DNA of 64,000 nucleotides from Cryptomeria japonica (Eukaryota; Streptophyta; Pinopsida; Cupressales; Cupressaceae). The DNA is taken from assembly GCF_030272615.1 (NCBI RefSeq), contig NC_081407.1, forward strand, positions 373,434,132-373,498,131. Reading direction: 5' to 3'. Below the pieces are notes generated by a model. The model did not search any database. It saw only the letters and a program-made list of their open reading frames with translations, and was not told the DNA's origin. Position numbers and translations under genes: made by a program. Positions 48,596 through 61,252 of this stretch are shown here, piece by piece; positions within the stretch are counted from its first letter, which is position 1, and each line of letters begins with the position of its first letter.

Positions 48596-49969
48596 ACTCA
48601 CGTGATGAGACAAGCCCATCACAGGAGCGGTAAAGTCTACAAAACAAACAAAAACACATGCCTCCAAGGCATTAAAATCAACACTCCACCAAATCGATAA
48701 CCACCAAGAACATTCCATTTCCATAATTATTTCACGGGCACACACATACAGTGCCAATTTCCAAAATTTCAAGGAAAAGTTTACCAGCAAGGTAGATGGT
48801 GAAATAAACACACTGGAAAGAATAACTAGCCAATTCTTGATAGTATAGAAACAAGGATGCACCCAACAAACCCAATCTAAAATTCTTTCTTTCAAAATAA
48901 GAGGTAAATCAAGAAGTTGTTTGCTATGAACAAATAACACACAACAAAGAAGAAATGAACAATTCCTTTCCTGAATGCAACCATATGCTAATAGCATCAC
49001 AAAATCAACTATATCAGGCAATCTTTCTTCCATTTCAACATTCCAAAAAGAATCTACAAGCAAAATACATTTTCCAATCACGTAGGAAGAAAACTGAATA
49101 TACAAAATCAAACCAGAACATCGGAATAGATTATCCAACCTGAAGCAAAGGCAAGTAAGGGAATGAAGGAACTCCAGTCTTACAACCCAGGTCAAATCTC
49201 CAGCTCTTCCAGGAGATTTCCAGAATTATTTTCTTCTCACAAAATTCCTCTTCTTCTCCTGTCGTGAATGCCCAGAATGGATGCCCAAAAATATCTTTTA
49301 ACCTAAGCTTCTAGGCTAAAGTTATTTCATCCAATCAGATTTAAATATTTAAAAAGTAAAAGCAATCAGATTTATTTCTTTCCCAAAAATAATAATTCTT
49401 TCCGATTAAATCAAAAAGGCCAAATGGAAAAATACAAAGGAAAGCTTTTATTTATTTCTTTTTCCATAAATACTTCCTTCAACATAAGCATTTAACCTTT
49501 TTAAATAGCTAGGCAATTTATTTATTTCACAAAAATATCAATGCAACTTTACACAATACATAAAGCCGTTTAACCATTTAATCTAGCAATCATTAATTTA
49601 AATAAATCAATAATCACAGAGCATAATAATCAACTAATTATGCCAACATGAGATAGCATCATCCATTTAAATTAAATAACCATTTAAATAAATGGAAACA
49701 CGCAAAACCAAGATAGATCAAATGACGACTCTCAAATGACCAAACCAAGGCACCATGACTCGCATACCAGCTAGACGAGAAAGACAACCGACTGAACTCA
49801 CATGAGTGTAACTGTAGGTCAAGATGGGGTACCACAACTATCTCCTCCACTCCCATCGGATATATAAGGCATGCTCAGACCTGCGAAACCAGGTGGAGTC
49901 AATACCCCGTACCTACCCGGTACTAGTACCTGCAATGTCCTGCACCAAAGAACCACACGTGCATATAGA

Positions 49970-49972
<3 letters not shown>

Positions 49973-50054
<82 letters not shown>
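49973..50054. repeat. TA microsatellite
   Basis: About 40 uninterrupted AT dinucleotides. The YIYIYI ORFs over it are artefacts. Confidence 0.97.
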
Positions 50055-50057
<3 letters not shown>

Positions 50058-50408
50058 TGGCACACACACCGATGAAGGAGAATCGTGACGTTCCCTGTCT
50101 CACCGAAGTGAGTGAAGGAAAATCATCCCCTCGCATCCCAATACACTTGCAAACACGCAACATATAAATAACGTATCACAATATAAGGGAAAAGTGTCAG
50201 TCCATGATGAAGATCCATAAAATAACATTATTCATAAGCACTGAGATACTGCATAAAATCATATACCATAAATCCAGATAAAGCATGAAATAACATCGCA
50301 TGACATCCAAATCAATATACAATAATGTTCCACAGAACAGTCACTGAAGTAACTCAAAACATACAAAAGAGGTTGATCGAGGAGGGGTACTACACCTAGT
50401 ATTTGCCT

Positions 50409-50478
50409 ACACAAATTTATTCTTACTTCATTATCCAATTATTACACAAATTTATTCTTACTTCATTTTCCAATTATT
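50409..50478. repeat. 35-bp direct tandem duplication
   Basis: ACACAAATTTATTCTTACTT... occurs twice (50409-50443 and 50444-50478) with one difference. Confidence 0.9.
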
Positions 50479-50719
50479 AAATGGGTTCAAAAAAATGATT
50501 GTTGTAGATCTCCACATATACCTCAAGTACCATTTATATCTCTTAATAGTTTTTAATAAACATTTTAAAAATATTTATATTAATATAATTTCAATTCCAA
50601 TATTATAATTTCATTATTTTAAAACTTAAAACACATTATTATTATTATTATTTGTTATTACTTTAAGTTTTGAAAGAAAGGAAAAACATTAATAATTAAA
50701 AGTAGACTTCCAACTCTTA

Positions 50720-51560
50720 GTTTTAGTGATGGCATGAAAAAAAGGATGTTTTTCTTTATATGTTTTAATGTTAGAGCTTCTTTAAAAATGTAAAAGTAAT
50801 CCTCCAAGGTCAAACTAATGACTACATCATCATCATCATCATCATAATCATACCTAGGGCAAGAATTCAAGGGGCTTAATAAAAAAAACACATTTATATG
50901 ATTTGATTTTTATATGATATCATCATCTTCCGTTAATATTTATATTTTAAATAATGAAAGTGTGCATAGCATTCATAAAGTGTACCAAGGAAGTCAACAT
51001 TATAAATGGGTGATTGTAGTATTCCATCATTAGTTCTAAGTTTGACATTTCATTTAAAGTGTATCAAGTTGCATAATTTTCTATATTGGTGTAAAAGAAA
51101 CTAAAACGGTTTTTATAAAATTTATAAAATAAATTTATTTAAATAATTAATTTATACTTTTTAAATAGTGATAATTAAATGTTTAATTTAATAAATATAA
51201 TATAATATTTGGTTTGATAAATAATATTGAAAAAGCGACGTATTGAGAATCAATTATGTGGTATTCTAGATTTTTATCGTATTCATAGAAAATAAAAGAG
51301 TGGTTATGAAAGGGTTCATACCCTTCTACAAAAGTTACAATATAACCATCTAGTCCTAACCATACTACAAAATATTATAGCAACACTATAACAATAAAGA
51401 AAAAACAGTTAAAAGTAATATTAGCACTTCTAGATTTTTATTGTTGATTTACATGAAGGTCTCTAATTCTACATATTGACTCTTGTTTACCCAAATTCAC
51501 ATTTGTAAGTGTGGATTTGAACTTTGTGTGTGGACTTAAACTAATGTGCACATTTCTAAA
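50720..51560 (+). repeat. Dispersed AT-rich repeat, copy 2
   Basis: The partner of 37330-38050 in the same orientation and block order. Here it includes an ATC trinucleotide run near 50825-50843. Confidence 0.55.
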
Positions 51561-52716
<1,156 letters not shown>

Positions 52717-53079
52717 AAGTTCCAAATAAAGGGTTGTTGAGCCATTTCAAATCATTTTGAGTTGTTTTCACTAACCTAAAAGGGTGACAAGTGAAAACAG
52801 TTTACAATCAACTTTTGAACTAGCGCTATGCACAAATGTTCATGTTAAGTGCTAGTGTCTAGACAATTTATACTAAAAAATGATGGGAGATGAGAAAATC
52901 ATGGGATTAATGTAGATTGGTAACACAAAAAGGTGGCTACTGAAAAGAATATCAATCACCTTGAGGGGGAAAGGCGTGATGCAAAGGAAAAGATGAGCCT
53001 ACAAATATACTATGGGAATGGACACTAAAGTGGATAGAAAATATAGGTGAAATTAAGAGGATATGTAATTTATCACACT

Positions 53080-53897
53080 ACAAAAGCAATTTATCTACTC
53101 ATCCCTACCCATGTCAACATATTCTTATAAGGCCTCCAAATAATCTCTCTGCTATACAACCTATGAAGTTTTTTCACCAAAAAGTAAGTCTCCAAAACTC
53201 CACTCTTTGTAATGGATATGCGTGAGCTCTAGGAAAATCCTACCCTACCTACATCAAGAAGTTAGTTGGTCATGTTTAGGTGATATTGTCAAAATCCTAC
53301 ACCTATAAAAATGTACATTTCACAAGGTTCTAGCCATCATGGAAGATGAATTAACGTAGTTTGTGATATAAGTGAACATAGTATGGACAAAACCATCATG
53401 AAGGTGTGTGTCTCACCCTTCTTATGTGATGTGCATGTCCATGTTATAAATCATGCTCCATATAACTAGAGGGATTGGTATTTATCCTTTCTCTACCCAC
53501 TACATGTAGATGCGCTTTATTGTTTCACTAGCAATGATCTTATCCATCACATATTGCTACTAGCCCTCTTATACTAAGGCCATTAGTATCTTCTCTAGAT
53601 GTTCACTATGTGACTATAGATTTACAATCTCAAGATCTAGTAACAATCCTCTACTGTGACTATCATCTCCCCTATAAGAAAATGAAAAGTTAAGGTATCT
53701 ATATCCCACCTCTCCATTAGAGCCATGAGTGTGTAGCTAAGAAACCACATCTCAAGCATGTCAAAAAGGCTTATTAGATTCCTACTCACTAAATAAATGT
53801 GATCTACTACCATCAAATATTCTATATGGCTCCACAATAGAGAAAGTATATCATTCCTAGGAATTCTCATATCATAGGTATAGGATAAAGTCATCAA
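53080..53897 (-). pseudogene. Second, heavily decayed PMD gene fragment
   Basis: The frame at 53637-53897 reads ALMERWDIDTLTFHFLIGEM followed by IVTVEDC, the counterpart of LMERWDPDTCTF...GEMTVTLEDV in the PMD gene at 13197-15703. DNA similarity by eye extends down to about 53080 (CCAAAACTCCACTC and TAATGGATA blocks against 14556-14575), with an internal deletion. It lies just left of the LTR at 54076, in the position and strand expected of the tail of an older Tat element. It is too decayed to be translated. Confidence 0.6.
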
Positions 53898-54075
53898 AAA
53901 TAAATTCTATCATATCAAGTTACATACAAAATTGTAAACTTATGTTTAAACATGTTAAAAAAATTAAAATTGCTTCAGATATCTATGCATCCTTGGATGT
54001 TAATGAGGTTCAACAACAACGCGTCCACCAATGCTAGCACACTAGGTGGACCCTAGGGACCAAGGTAGATGCTAG

Positions 54076-55486
54076 TGAAGTGTTGTAAATTGTACTCCTT
54101 TAATCATGAGTCCAATTTCACACTCTCTTAGCACTCATTTTAATTTTCCCATTCCTCTAAACATTTTGGAACCTATTCTTGTATTGAATCAAATTCTCAA
54201 TGGAAAAGTATGAGTCATGAGTCCTATTCATCTTTTAAACTTCAAAACACTCTTATTTGGTCCCTTATTTTAAGTGTGCCATTTATCCTATATCATTTAA
54301 AATCTATATGGGTCCTATCTCATTTTAAAGTTCAATGCACTTTTTTCCCCACTTAAATGTCATCATTTATCATATAAATTACAGATCCAATATCAGGGAC
54401 CTATTATCTCACATCCCTAAAAATTTATGCCTATTTTGTTGGGACTATGTGGATTAGCTACATAGTCCAACACTTCTTTGCTAAAATTTTGAGAGGATAA
54501 AATTTAGGATTTGACGTTTCCACATCTATCCTTGAAGCTGGGATATGACCATTTTAAGTCAACCAAAAAGTGAATTTTCCTTAAGAACCCTATATAAGGC
54601 ATCATTCCTAATTCATTTCATGATCTCATTCCCTTTCAAGATAAATTATTATTCTTAAAGAGTAGATCTAAGTTCAAGGAGAATCAAGTTATAGCAAGGT
54701 ATCTTCAAGTATGTTTTCATGATGGATTTTATGATGATTTATCATCATTAATTGAAGGTATAATTATTTCAATTAATAATTTACATTCAATCATTTTATT
54801 TTAGATTTATATTTCTTTCCTTATCATCATTGTTGTAGGGTTAGTTTTAACTTGACGTTTGATTGAGGTAAGTCGCTATACAACCCAACACCATTTCTCT
54901 CTCCTTTTGTGCATTTGCATGCTTAGAAATATGTTTTAGATTTAGAATGAGGATACAGGAGCATAGTACAGATAGAGATAGAGGCAACAAGACCAAATTT
55001 AGTAGAAGGAGGACTAGGGTTCCTAGCACCATTGTCCACCTGGACTACCATAGTCTAGGTGTTTTGAGTTGCAGTTTGACCAAAAAATAGTTTGGGAGCT
55101 CCCAAGTTCAGTTGGATTCCTATTCTTCTCCTGAAAACCTACTAAGACTAGGTGCCTAGCCACAATGGCCACCTAGTTTCAACTTAGAGTTGTGTGACAT
55201 GTTCCTCTCTACATCCCCTTTCTAGCTTTGTACCTCTCAATTAATTTTTCAGATCTACATTTATCTGTTTATGTTGTTTATTGTCAATATCACACCATTT
55301 AGTCTAGTTCTTGTATCTAACTTAACCAATCAATCAAACACAAAAGAGAAAAATCCATCAAGTTCCAAAATATCCCAAGGGTTTGTAGTTTTGTCTATTG
55401 GTTGTTCTCCAATGTAATTGATGGGATTGGGTTTAGTTCCTACTTTTCATGTTTAGACTAGTGAGCCCCACTTTTGCTACATTACA
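54076..55486 (+). repeat. 5' LTR of the truncated Tat-type element
   Basis: It contains the hairpin GGACTATGTGG/CTACATAGTCC (54442-54468), a TATA box TATATAAG (54591-54598) and an 8-bp inverted repeat ACTAGGTG...CACCTAGT (about 55148-55178). Confidence 0.85.
54591..54598 (+). promoter_or_regulatory. TATA box in LTR
   Basis: TATATAAG is conserved in the 3' LTR at 60836-60843, in both cases shortly after AAAAAGTGAATTT. Confidence 0.7.
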
Positions 55487-55684
55487 TTTTGGTGAATTTG
55501 ACTCTTCTTACATTTGCATAACTTTTGATTTTTAGTTTTAGATATAATTTTTGCATGGAATTCTTAGTCTTAGATGCATTCGTTCATTGTTTATGTACTT
55601 GCATTGTTTAAAAAGTCTTGAAAAAAGGAAATTGTTATCTCTTATATCATGCATTTTGCATATGATATCATTTGAAAAAGAAAA

Positions 55685-57545
55685 TTGTTTTTATTATGTT
55701 TTAAATTAGTTAGTTTCATGATGCATATATTTCATAGATATGATAGTGGCCTAGCCTCCATTGTATCACTTTATCCCTCTCCTAAAGACCTTCCTATTCA
55801 TGAGGACATTTTGGTGCAAGAAGAGATTATTGGCACTTCTTTCAAAAATCTCCCTTCGAGGGATGAAATTTTGAGGAATGATGTTGATCCTTCTCCTGAA
55901 ACATGCCTCTTCCACGAGGGCATTTTAATGTAAGAGGATGACATCATAAACACCTTCCTTAATGTCACTTTATCTTCCATTTACATAAATCACATCTCTT
56001 CTAAATATAAAGCATTAATAGATATTGCTAATCTTGTTGCAAGGTGTGTGCCCTTGGTCTCCTTGTGGTGAGCAGTGCAAGTGATGGGTTTGCGACATGG
56101 CTTAAATACCTCCCATGGATTCTATGTGTCACGTGGTTATATTAGGCATTAATAGGTCAATATTTTGGTGCAACAACAACCGTGTTTCCAACAAGTGGTG
56201 CTAGAGCTTGGTCATGGGTTCAAACCCCTGCTTGCACTAGGGGGATTGTTGTAAGGTGTGTGCCCTTGGTCTCCTTGTGTTGTGCAATGCAAGCAATAGG
56301 TTTGTGACATGGATTAACCGCCTCCCATGGATTCTAAGTGTCGAGCGGTTGTATCAGGAATTGATAGGTTGATCTTTGGGTGCAATGAAAACCATGTTTT
56401 CAACAAACCCCTCTCCCAAAGTTTTTCCTACTCATCAAGATACCTTGGAGAAAGATGAGGCTATCATTAGCACATTCCTTGATTATCTCCCTTATAGAGA
56501 TGAAACATTGATGAATTATACTTGTACCTCTCCCAAAAGTTGTCCTACTCACGAGGATATTTTGGTTGAAGAGGAAAATATCACTAATAATGTTTCTAAT
56601 GCCCTTTCTCCCAAATATTAAGCTTTAGAATTCGATCAAGTTAATTTTATTCATGTTTCTAGTCACGTGGAGCCTAAAATTTTACAAGATGCCCCTCAAA
56701 CTCAAAGATAACCTATGATTGTTTCTAATAAGCCAAGATTCCTCATGGTTTAATCTTAAAATATACAAAATACAACACGCAAAGAGATAGGATGATAGAA
56801 CAAATGTCACAACAACCTAGTTATCATACACTGACTCACACATAACTATCCAAACAATTTTATTCCTAATTATCTCCCCCCCCCCCGCCCACATCTTTTG
56901 CAATGTGTTGGTAGGGAGCGTAATCTTGTTGACAATGAACTTCACATAATCAAAGCTGATCCTAATCATCCTTATGATGTGGTTCAAGATGAAATTGGAT
57001 TCATATCTTCCTTTCAAAGTATGATTCCTTCTATGATACAATCTCCTACCAATGATGCTTTGTTTGTGAAAAATTGGGGTTCATTAGAATTTACACCTTC
57101 CTTTAATGGACAATATAAGGTCCCCCAATCCAAGTATGAAGCCTCAAATGAGCCTTGTGTTTCATTCATCCAAGCTTCTTCTAAATCTATTCCAACATTT
57201 TCCAACATATATCTTGATAATGATTGGGGCTCTTTAGACTTTGAAAGGGAGAATGGATCCTCTCCTCATGAGATTTCAACACCTATATATGATTCTAATC
57301 ATGGACACAATAGAAATAATTGAGGATGTATTCAAAAAAGTATAGAGGATCATGAGAAATGTACATCACACTTTTTCTAAAGAGAATTTAGATTTTCAAC
57401 CTCCTCCTTTGTTGACATCCCCTCACCCATTGTCTAGTACATCCACGTCTTCCTTCCCTAAATTTTCATCTAAGAGATTTTTTTCTCTACCTTCTTCAAA
57501 CCAAATTGATCACCCTTCCTTGGTACACACTAAGGAGAAAATATA
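55685..57545 (+). pseudogene. Gag-region fragments with ~38-residue repeats
   Basis: Open segments at 55685-55933, 56376-56621 and 56898-57323 carry the repeat form SPKxLPxHEDILVQEE...LPSRDEIL also seen at 22819, and then WGSLEFTPSFNGQYKV and DNDWGSLDFE, counterparts of EDDWGSLDFNPTFVGEYKV in the complete element. Stops and frame changes separate them, and a ~370-bp insertion (56033-56400) interrupts the repeats. No zinc knuckle or enzyme domain. Confidence 0.6.
56033..56400. repeat. Insertion with 212-bp tandem unit, SINE-like B box
   Basis: TTGTTGCAAGGTGTGTGCCC (56035) recurs as TTGTTGTAAGGTGTGTGCCC (56247). Unit 1 ends with a segment holding GGTTCAAACCCC (56217-56228), like a Pol III B box, and CACTAGGGGGA. 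The second unit lacks that end. It separates two Gag-like repeat segments. A SINE-derived origin is a guess. Confidence 0.4.
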
Positions 57546-57994
57546 GACAAGATCTTGAGAATTATTTTGTTTGTGTGTATTATCAAAAGTATGTCCATTC
57601 CACAAATGAATGTCAAGCTTTGAAGACTAAAATTCAACAATTCAATGATCCTATATCATTCAAATGACAAGTGACAATAAGTGGCATATTTTTCATGATC
57701 CCTCTAAATAACATTTACTTTATATTGTTTTCTTCTCACTATGTGAGATTAGTATCTTACCTATAGGGGGCTCAGTGCCATTCATGGTGGTACAATTTCA
57801 TGTGCAATCATACTTGGGTAGCAACATAATAGCTTATTTATTCTTGTCTCTAGGCTGGGGGAAAGAATAACTTTTCAATCATTCCTCCTATGTAAGGTTC
57901 CAATTTCCCCTCGTTGAGTTGCATATTTTAAATCTTTATATACTTTCTTGAATATAATTATTTTTCCTTCATGTAGTCGAGGTGATGATGAGAA
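57546..57994 (+). other. Non-coding block shared with the other pol-less element
   Basis: ATAGGGGGCTCAGTGCCATT and CATGGTGGTACAATTTCA (about 57760-57802) match 23727-23763 in order, following the same TGGCATATTTTTCATGATCC-type coding end. Confidence 0.55.
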
Positions 57995-59222
57995 TGTTGG
58001 CATTTGATCATTTGAACTAAATCGGTAATGTGTGTTTGCTTGATGCAACCAGTTTATGTCTGTTGTGTATAAGAGATTAGATTTATGTATGATGACTATT
58101 TTGTATGTTTTCGTTGATGGTAACTATGTTTCTTTAAGTCATCTAAGTCCTACAATGCAACAAGGCTTGACCGGTTAGCAGAGACAGTTTTTATCAGAAC
58201 TGGTTATTAGGACTTCAACTAGTAAAAGACTGACAGTGTTACATTTCGACAACCGGTATGTGAAAATAATGAAGAATGAGATGATGCAATTTTGCAGCAG
58301 CATTGAAGACTATTAGATAAAGATATGTTCGTGACCACATGTACATATTCGATCAGGTGAACGAGATTTGTTTAACTGAACAAATTAGTTGATGAAGACT
58401 TAACCGGTAATGATGAAAATCACTCAGATCAGTAAAATGACACATAATTAGATTTGAAAGTGTAAAATGGAAGATTGTCTAGATGCATTGAACCTAGGGA
58501 ATTGTAACAAGGTTCTAGCCGATATTATGATTATTTTAAATGTGTGATGAGGTATGAAAAGATATAAGTGTATGAGCTTGATAGTGTGAGAGATCATTAG
58601 CAAATTTCGTATTTCTGATAGTGCGATGATCAGAGGAGTTGAGAGATGAAGTCTATGTGATGTTTTAATGTTCTGAAGTGGATCTTATCAGACACTAAAG
58701 GTGTCATACTGAGATCATTTATACTTATTGTCTCCCTAACAGTTGTAGCAGGAAAATCCTCTTACAAGGTCACTCCTAAAAGGGTGCAGTCAGATCCTAA
58801 TAGGTCTGATCATTAAATCCTCTAACTAGGTGACACATTAACTTGTGTTTGCAAATCCCAATAACTTGGGTAGCTCCTAGCAGGGCTGGTCCTCACAGGC
58901 CTTTTGCAAATCTCTTAACTAGGCTTAGACACTCCTAACAGGGTGTGCCCCTAAATAGGTGTTGTAGACCTTAACTGATTAGATCTCTATACTATAGATA
59001 GTGGATCTTGTGGGTACTAACTCCCACCATGGTTTTTCCCATTTGGGTTTTCCACGTATAAACTCTTGTGTCATGTGGTTTATGATTCATGTGGTGATTG
59101 CATACTTGGTGTTATTTCTTATAAGCCTATTGAGTTTTAAGTTGGTAAAATTGATAATTAGATTTGTATTGTTTTTACTTGTGTTGATTCACCCCCCCTC
59201 TTAGTGCCTTATAAGTTCATCA
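57995..59222 (+). mobile_element. Copia-type solo LTR with perfect target duplication
   Basis: It starts TGTTGGCATTTGATC and ends ATAAGTTCATCA, 1228 bp, flanked by GAGAA on both sides (57990-57994 and 59223-59227). Its end blocks (TTTTTCCCATTTGGGTTTTC, CACGTATAAACTCTTGTG, GATTCACCCCCCCTCTTAG) match the copia LTRs at 25129 and 31413. No internal region remains, so the copy was reduced by LTR-LTR recombination. Confidence 0.92.
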
Positions 59223-60336
59223 GAGAAGTGCAAGACAAAAAGAATGAAATAGACAAAATGGAAGGGAAAACTCTCTCCTTGCTTGGATGCATGTATTCCT
59301 TGATAATGACCTCTTCCTTGCTTGAAAGTGTATGTCTTTTATAAATGATCTCTCTTTGGTGATACAAATTGTACAATTCTTCATCAAGAATCCCCTCTCC
59401 TAGCAATATGGGAGGTGTATATACTTGATATATTTTCCCTTGTAGTTGAATATTTAACCTTTATTGAAGACATCGTCTCCTTTTGGAGGTAGATATATTT
59501 AGGCAAAGATCTATTTCTCCCCCTCTAATAATCATATATCCTTAAAAAGGACCCCTTTACACTTGTTGCAAGATATGTCTTTTACACTATCTCTTCATTG
59601 CTTAAAGAAACACACCCTTTACAAGGATCTTTCTTCCTAGCTTGGAAAACATGTATATTTTTTAAGTATATCTCCTTGGTGGTGATGGTGTTTATCATTG
59701 GTGTGTTTCTCTTTCTACCTTAAGATATCAACACATAGCTATGTTAACATCTTAAGAGGGGACATATGTATGGCCTCCTTGTTGGTTGTGCTTGGTGTCA
59801 TTGCCCATTTCGTTGTTGATTTTTTTATATTATATAGTAAATTAAGGCTTTTCTTTGTAATCTTTCTTTTCTCTAAAATGATTCATACTAAGAAGCTCCT
59901 TACTAGACCAAAAAATTATGTCTCTTTTTCTTCTCTCTTCTCATATGGCTCATAGTAAGCAGCTGCTTACTAGACCTAGAAGACATATCTCTTCTTCTCT
60001 CCTCAACTGGTACACATTCTTATTCTTTTTATAAGTCCACTTATGCTCTATAATAACATGTTGAGAATGATATTAGCAGTTGAGACATTTTGACATCAAG
60101 GCCTCTTCAACTAGTTGACTTAGGACCTTTTATTTGCTTTATTACTAACACTATTTGCTTTTTTTGAAGGTCATCTGCATGGATTGATAGGGTCCTACAC
60201 TTATGGGCTCAATCATCTCTCAAACTTAGTGACATCCTCTCCCTAGCTCGCCTTGCTCTTAGATGCTCTTTCTCTTCATTTCTACTTTATTGTGAGTATG
60301 AGCATAAGTTCATACTTCACTAAAGTGGAAGGTAAA
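59223..60336 (+). other. Remaining tail of the Tat-type element up to its 3' LTR
   Basis: It contains CCTTGCTTGAAAGTGTATGT (59313) as in 23971, and ends in TAAAGTGGAAGGTAAA. No ORF with a domain; 59698-59955 is open but unrecognised. Confidence 0.45.
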
Positions 60337-61252
60337 TGTAGTGTGGTAAATTGTACTCCTCTAATTATGAGTCCAATTTCATACTCTCCTAGAACCCATT
60401 TTAATTTTCCCATTCCTTTAAGAATTTTGGTACCTAGTATTGCCTATTCTTATTCCTCAATTCAAGAATATGAGCTCTATTCTTATTTTAAACTTCAATG
60501 CACTCTTATTTAGGCCCTTGTTTTAAGTGTGCCCTTTATCTTGTGACATTTTAAATCTATATGGGCCCTATCTCATTTTAAATTTCAATGCACTTTTTTC
60601 CCATTTAAACGCCAACATTTCTTATATAAATTACATATCCAGTATCAGGGCCCTATTATGTCACATCTCTAAAAATTCAGGCCTTTTTGTCCAGACTATG
60701 TGGCTTAGCCACATAGTTCAATACTTTTTGGCTGAAATTTTGGGATAAAAATGTGTTGGCCTTGACATTTCCATATCTATCCTTGCAGTTGGGATATGAC
60801 CATTTTAAGTCATCCAAAAAGTGAATTTACCACCCTATATAAGACATCAGTCCTAATTCATTTCATCATCTCATTTTTAGCTTTCAAGAGCAATTATTAT
60901 TCTTCAAGAGAAGATCTAAGTTCCAAGAGAATCAAGCTACAACAAGGCATCTTCAAGTATGTTTTAATGATGATTAATCATGTTATTGCATCAAAACATG
61001 GGGGACTTATTCTAGGAGAATTGCATCATCAATTGATGGTATAATCATTTCAATTAAGCATTTTCATTCAAGCATTTTATTTCAAATTTATATTTCTTTC
61101 CTAATCATCATTTTTGTAGGGTTAATTCCAACCTTATGTTTGACTGAGGCAAGCCCCTATACAACCCAACAACATTTTGTCTCCTTTTGTGCATTATCAT
61201 GATCTAGAACACATTTTATGTTTACATTGAGGATATAGAGTGAAATACAGAT
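60337..61252 (+). repeat. Truncated 3' LTR of the Tat-type element
   Basis: It is collinear with 54076-54972 and carries the hairpin (60694-60718, perfect in its central nine pairs) and TATATAAG at 60836. The last ~510 bp of the LTR are missing. Confidence 0.8.

Larger units (their letters stand above)
46551..50394. mobile_element. 3.8-kb solo-LTR-like unit with 5-bp target duplication
   Basis: The unit starts TGTAATGCCCC and ends GGGGTACTACA (TG/CA ends, TGTA/TACA in fact) and is flanked by CCTAG on both sides (46546-46550 and 50395-50399). A perfect 5-bp duplication with these ends is what a solo LTR leaves. No primer site, polypurine tract, gag or pol is inside. The length of 3844 bp is large for an LTR. 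Inside are a palindromic CCGGTAG minisatellite (48296-48595) and a TA microsatellite (49973-50054). A related fragment is at 18522. The orientation is not clear; a complete short non-autonomous element is the alternative. Confidence 0.75.
54076..61252 (+). mobile_element. Pol-less Tat-type LTR element, 3' LTR truncated
   Basis: The 5' LTR is 54076-55486 (1411 bp, starting TGAAGTGTTG, ending ACATTACA). The 3' LTR starts TGTAGTGTGG at 60337, after a weak polypurine tract (TAAAGTGGAAGGTAAA), and similarity to the 5' LTR stops at 61252, leaving about 900 bp. The primer site TGGTGAATTTGAC (55490) is a diverged form of that at 6883. Gag-region fragments lie at 55685-57545; no pol domain is present. 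A copia solo LTR is nested at 57995-59222. The left flank is a decayed PMD segment; the right flank after truncation is unrelated. Confidence 0.8.

Noticed and set aside
48590-49195. Minus-strand 201-codon ORF within the 3.8-kb LTR-like unit
   Set aside because: It begins at a TTG, is unusually hydrophobic and Cys/Trp-rich, and has no recognisable domain; chance opening in the LTR is more likely.
49819-50167. ORFs with long Tyr-Ile runs on both strands
   Set aside because: They are translations of the TA microsatellite at 49973-50054.
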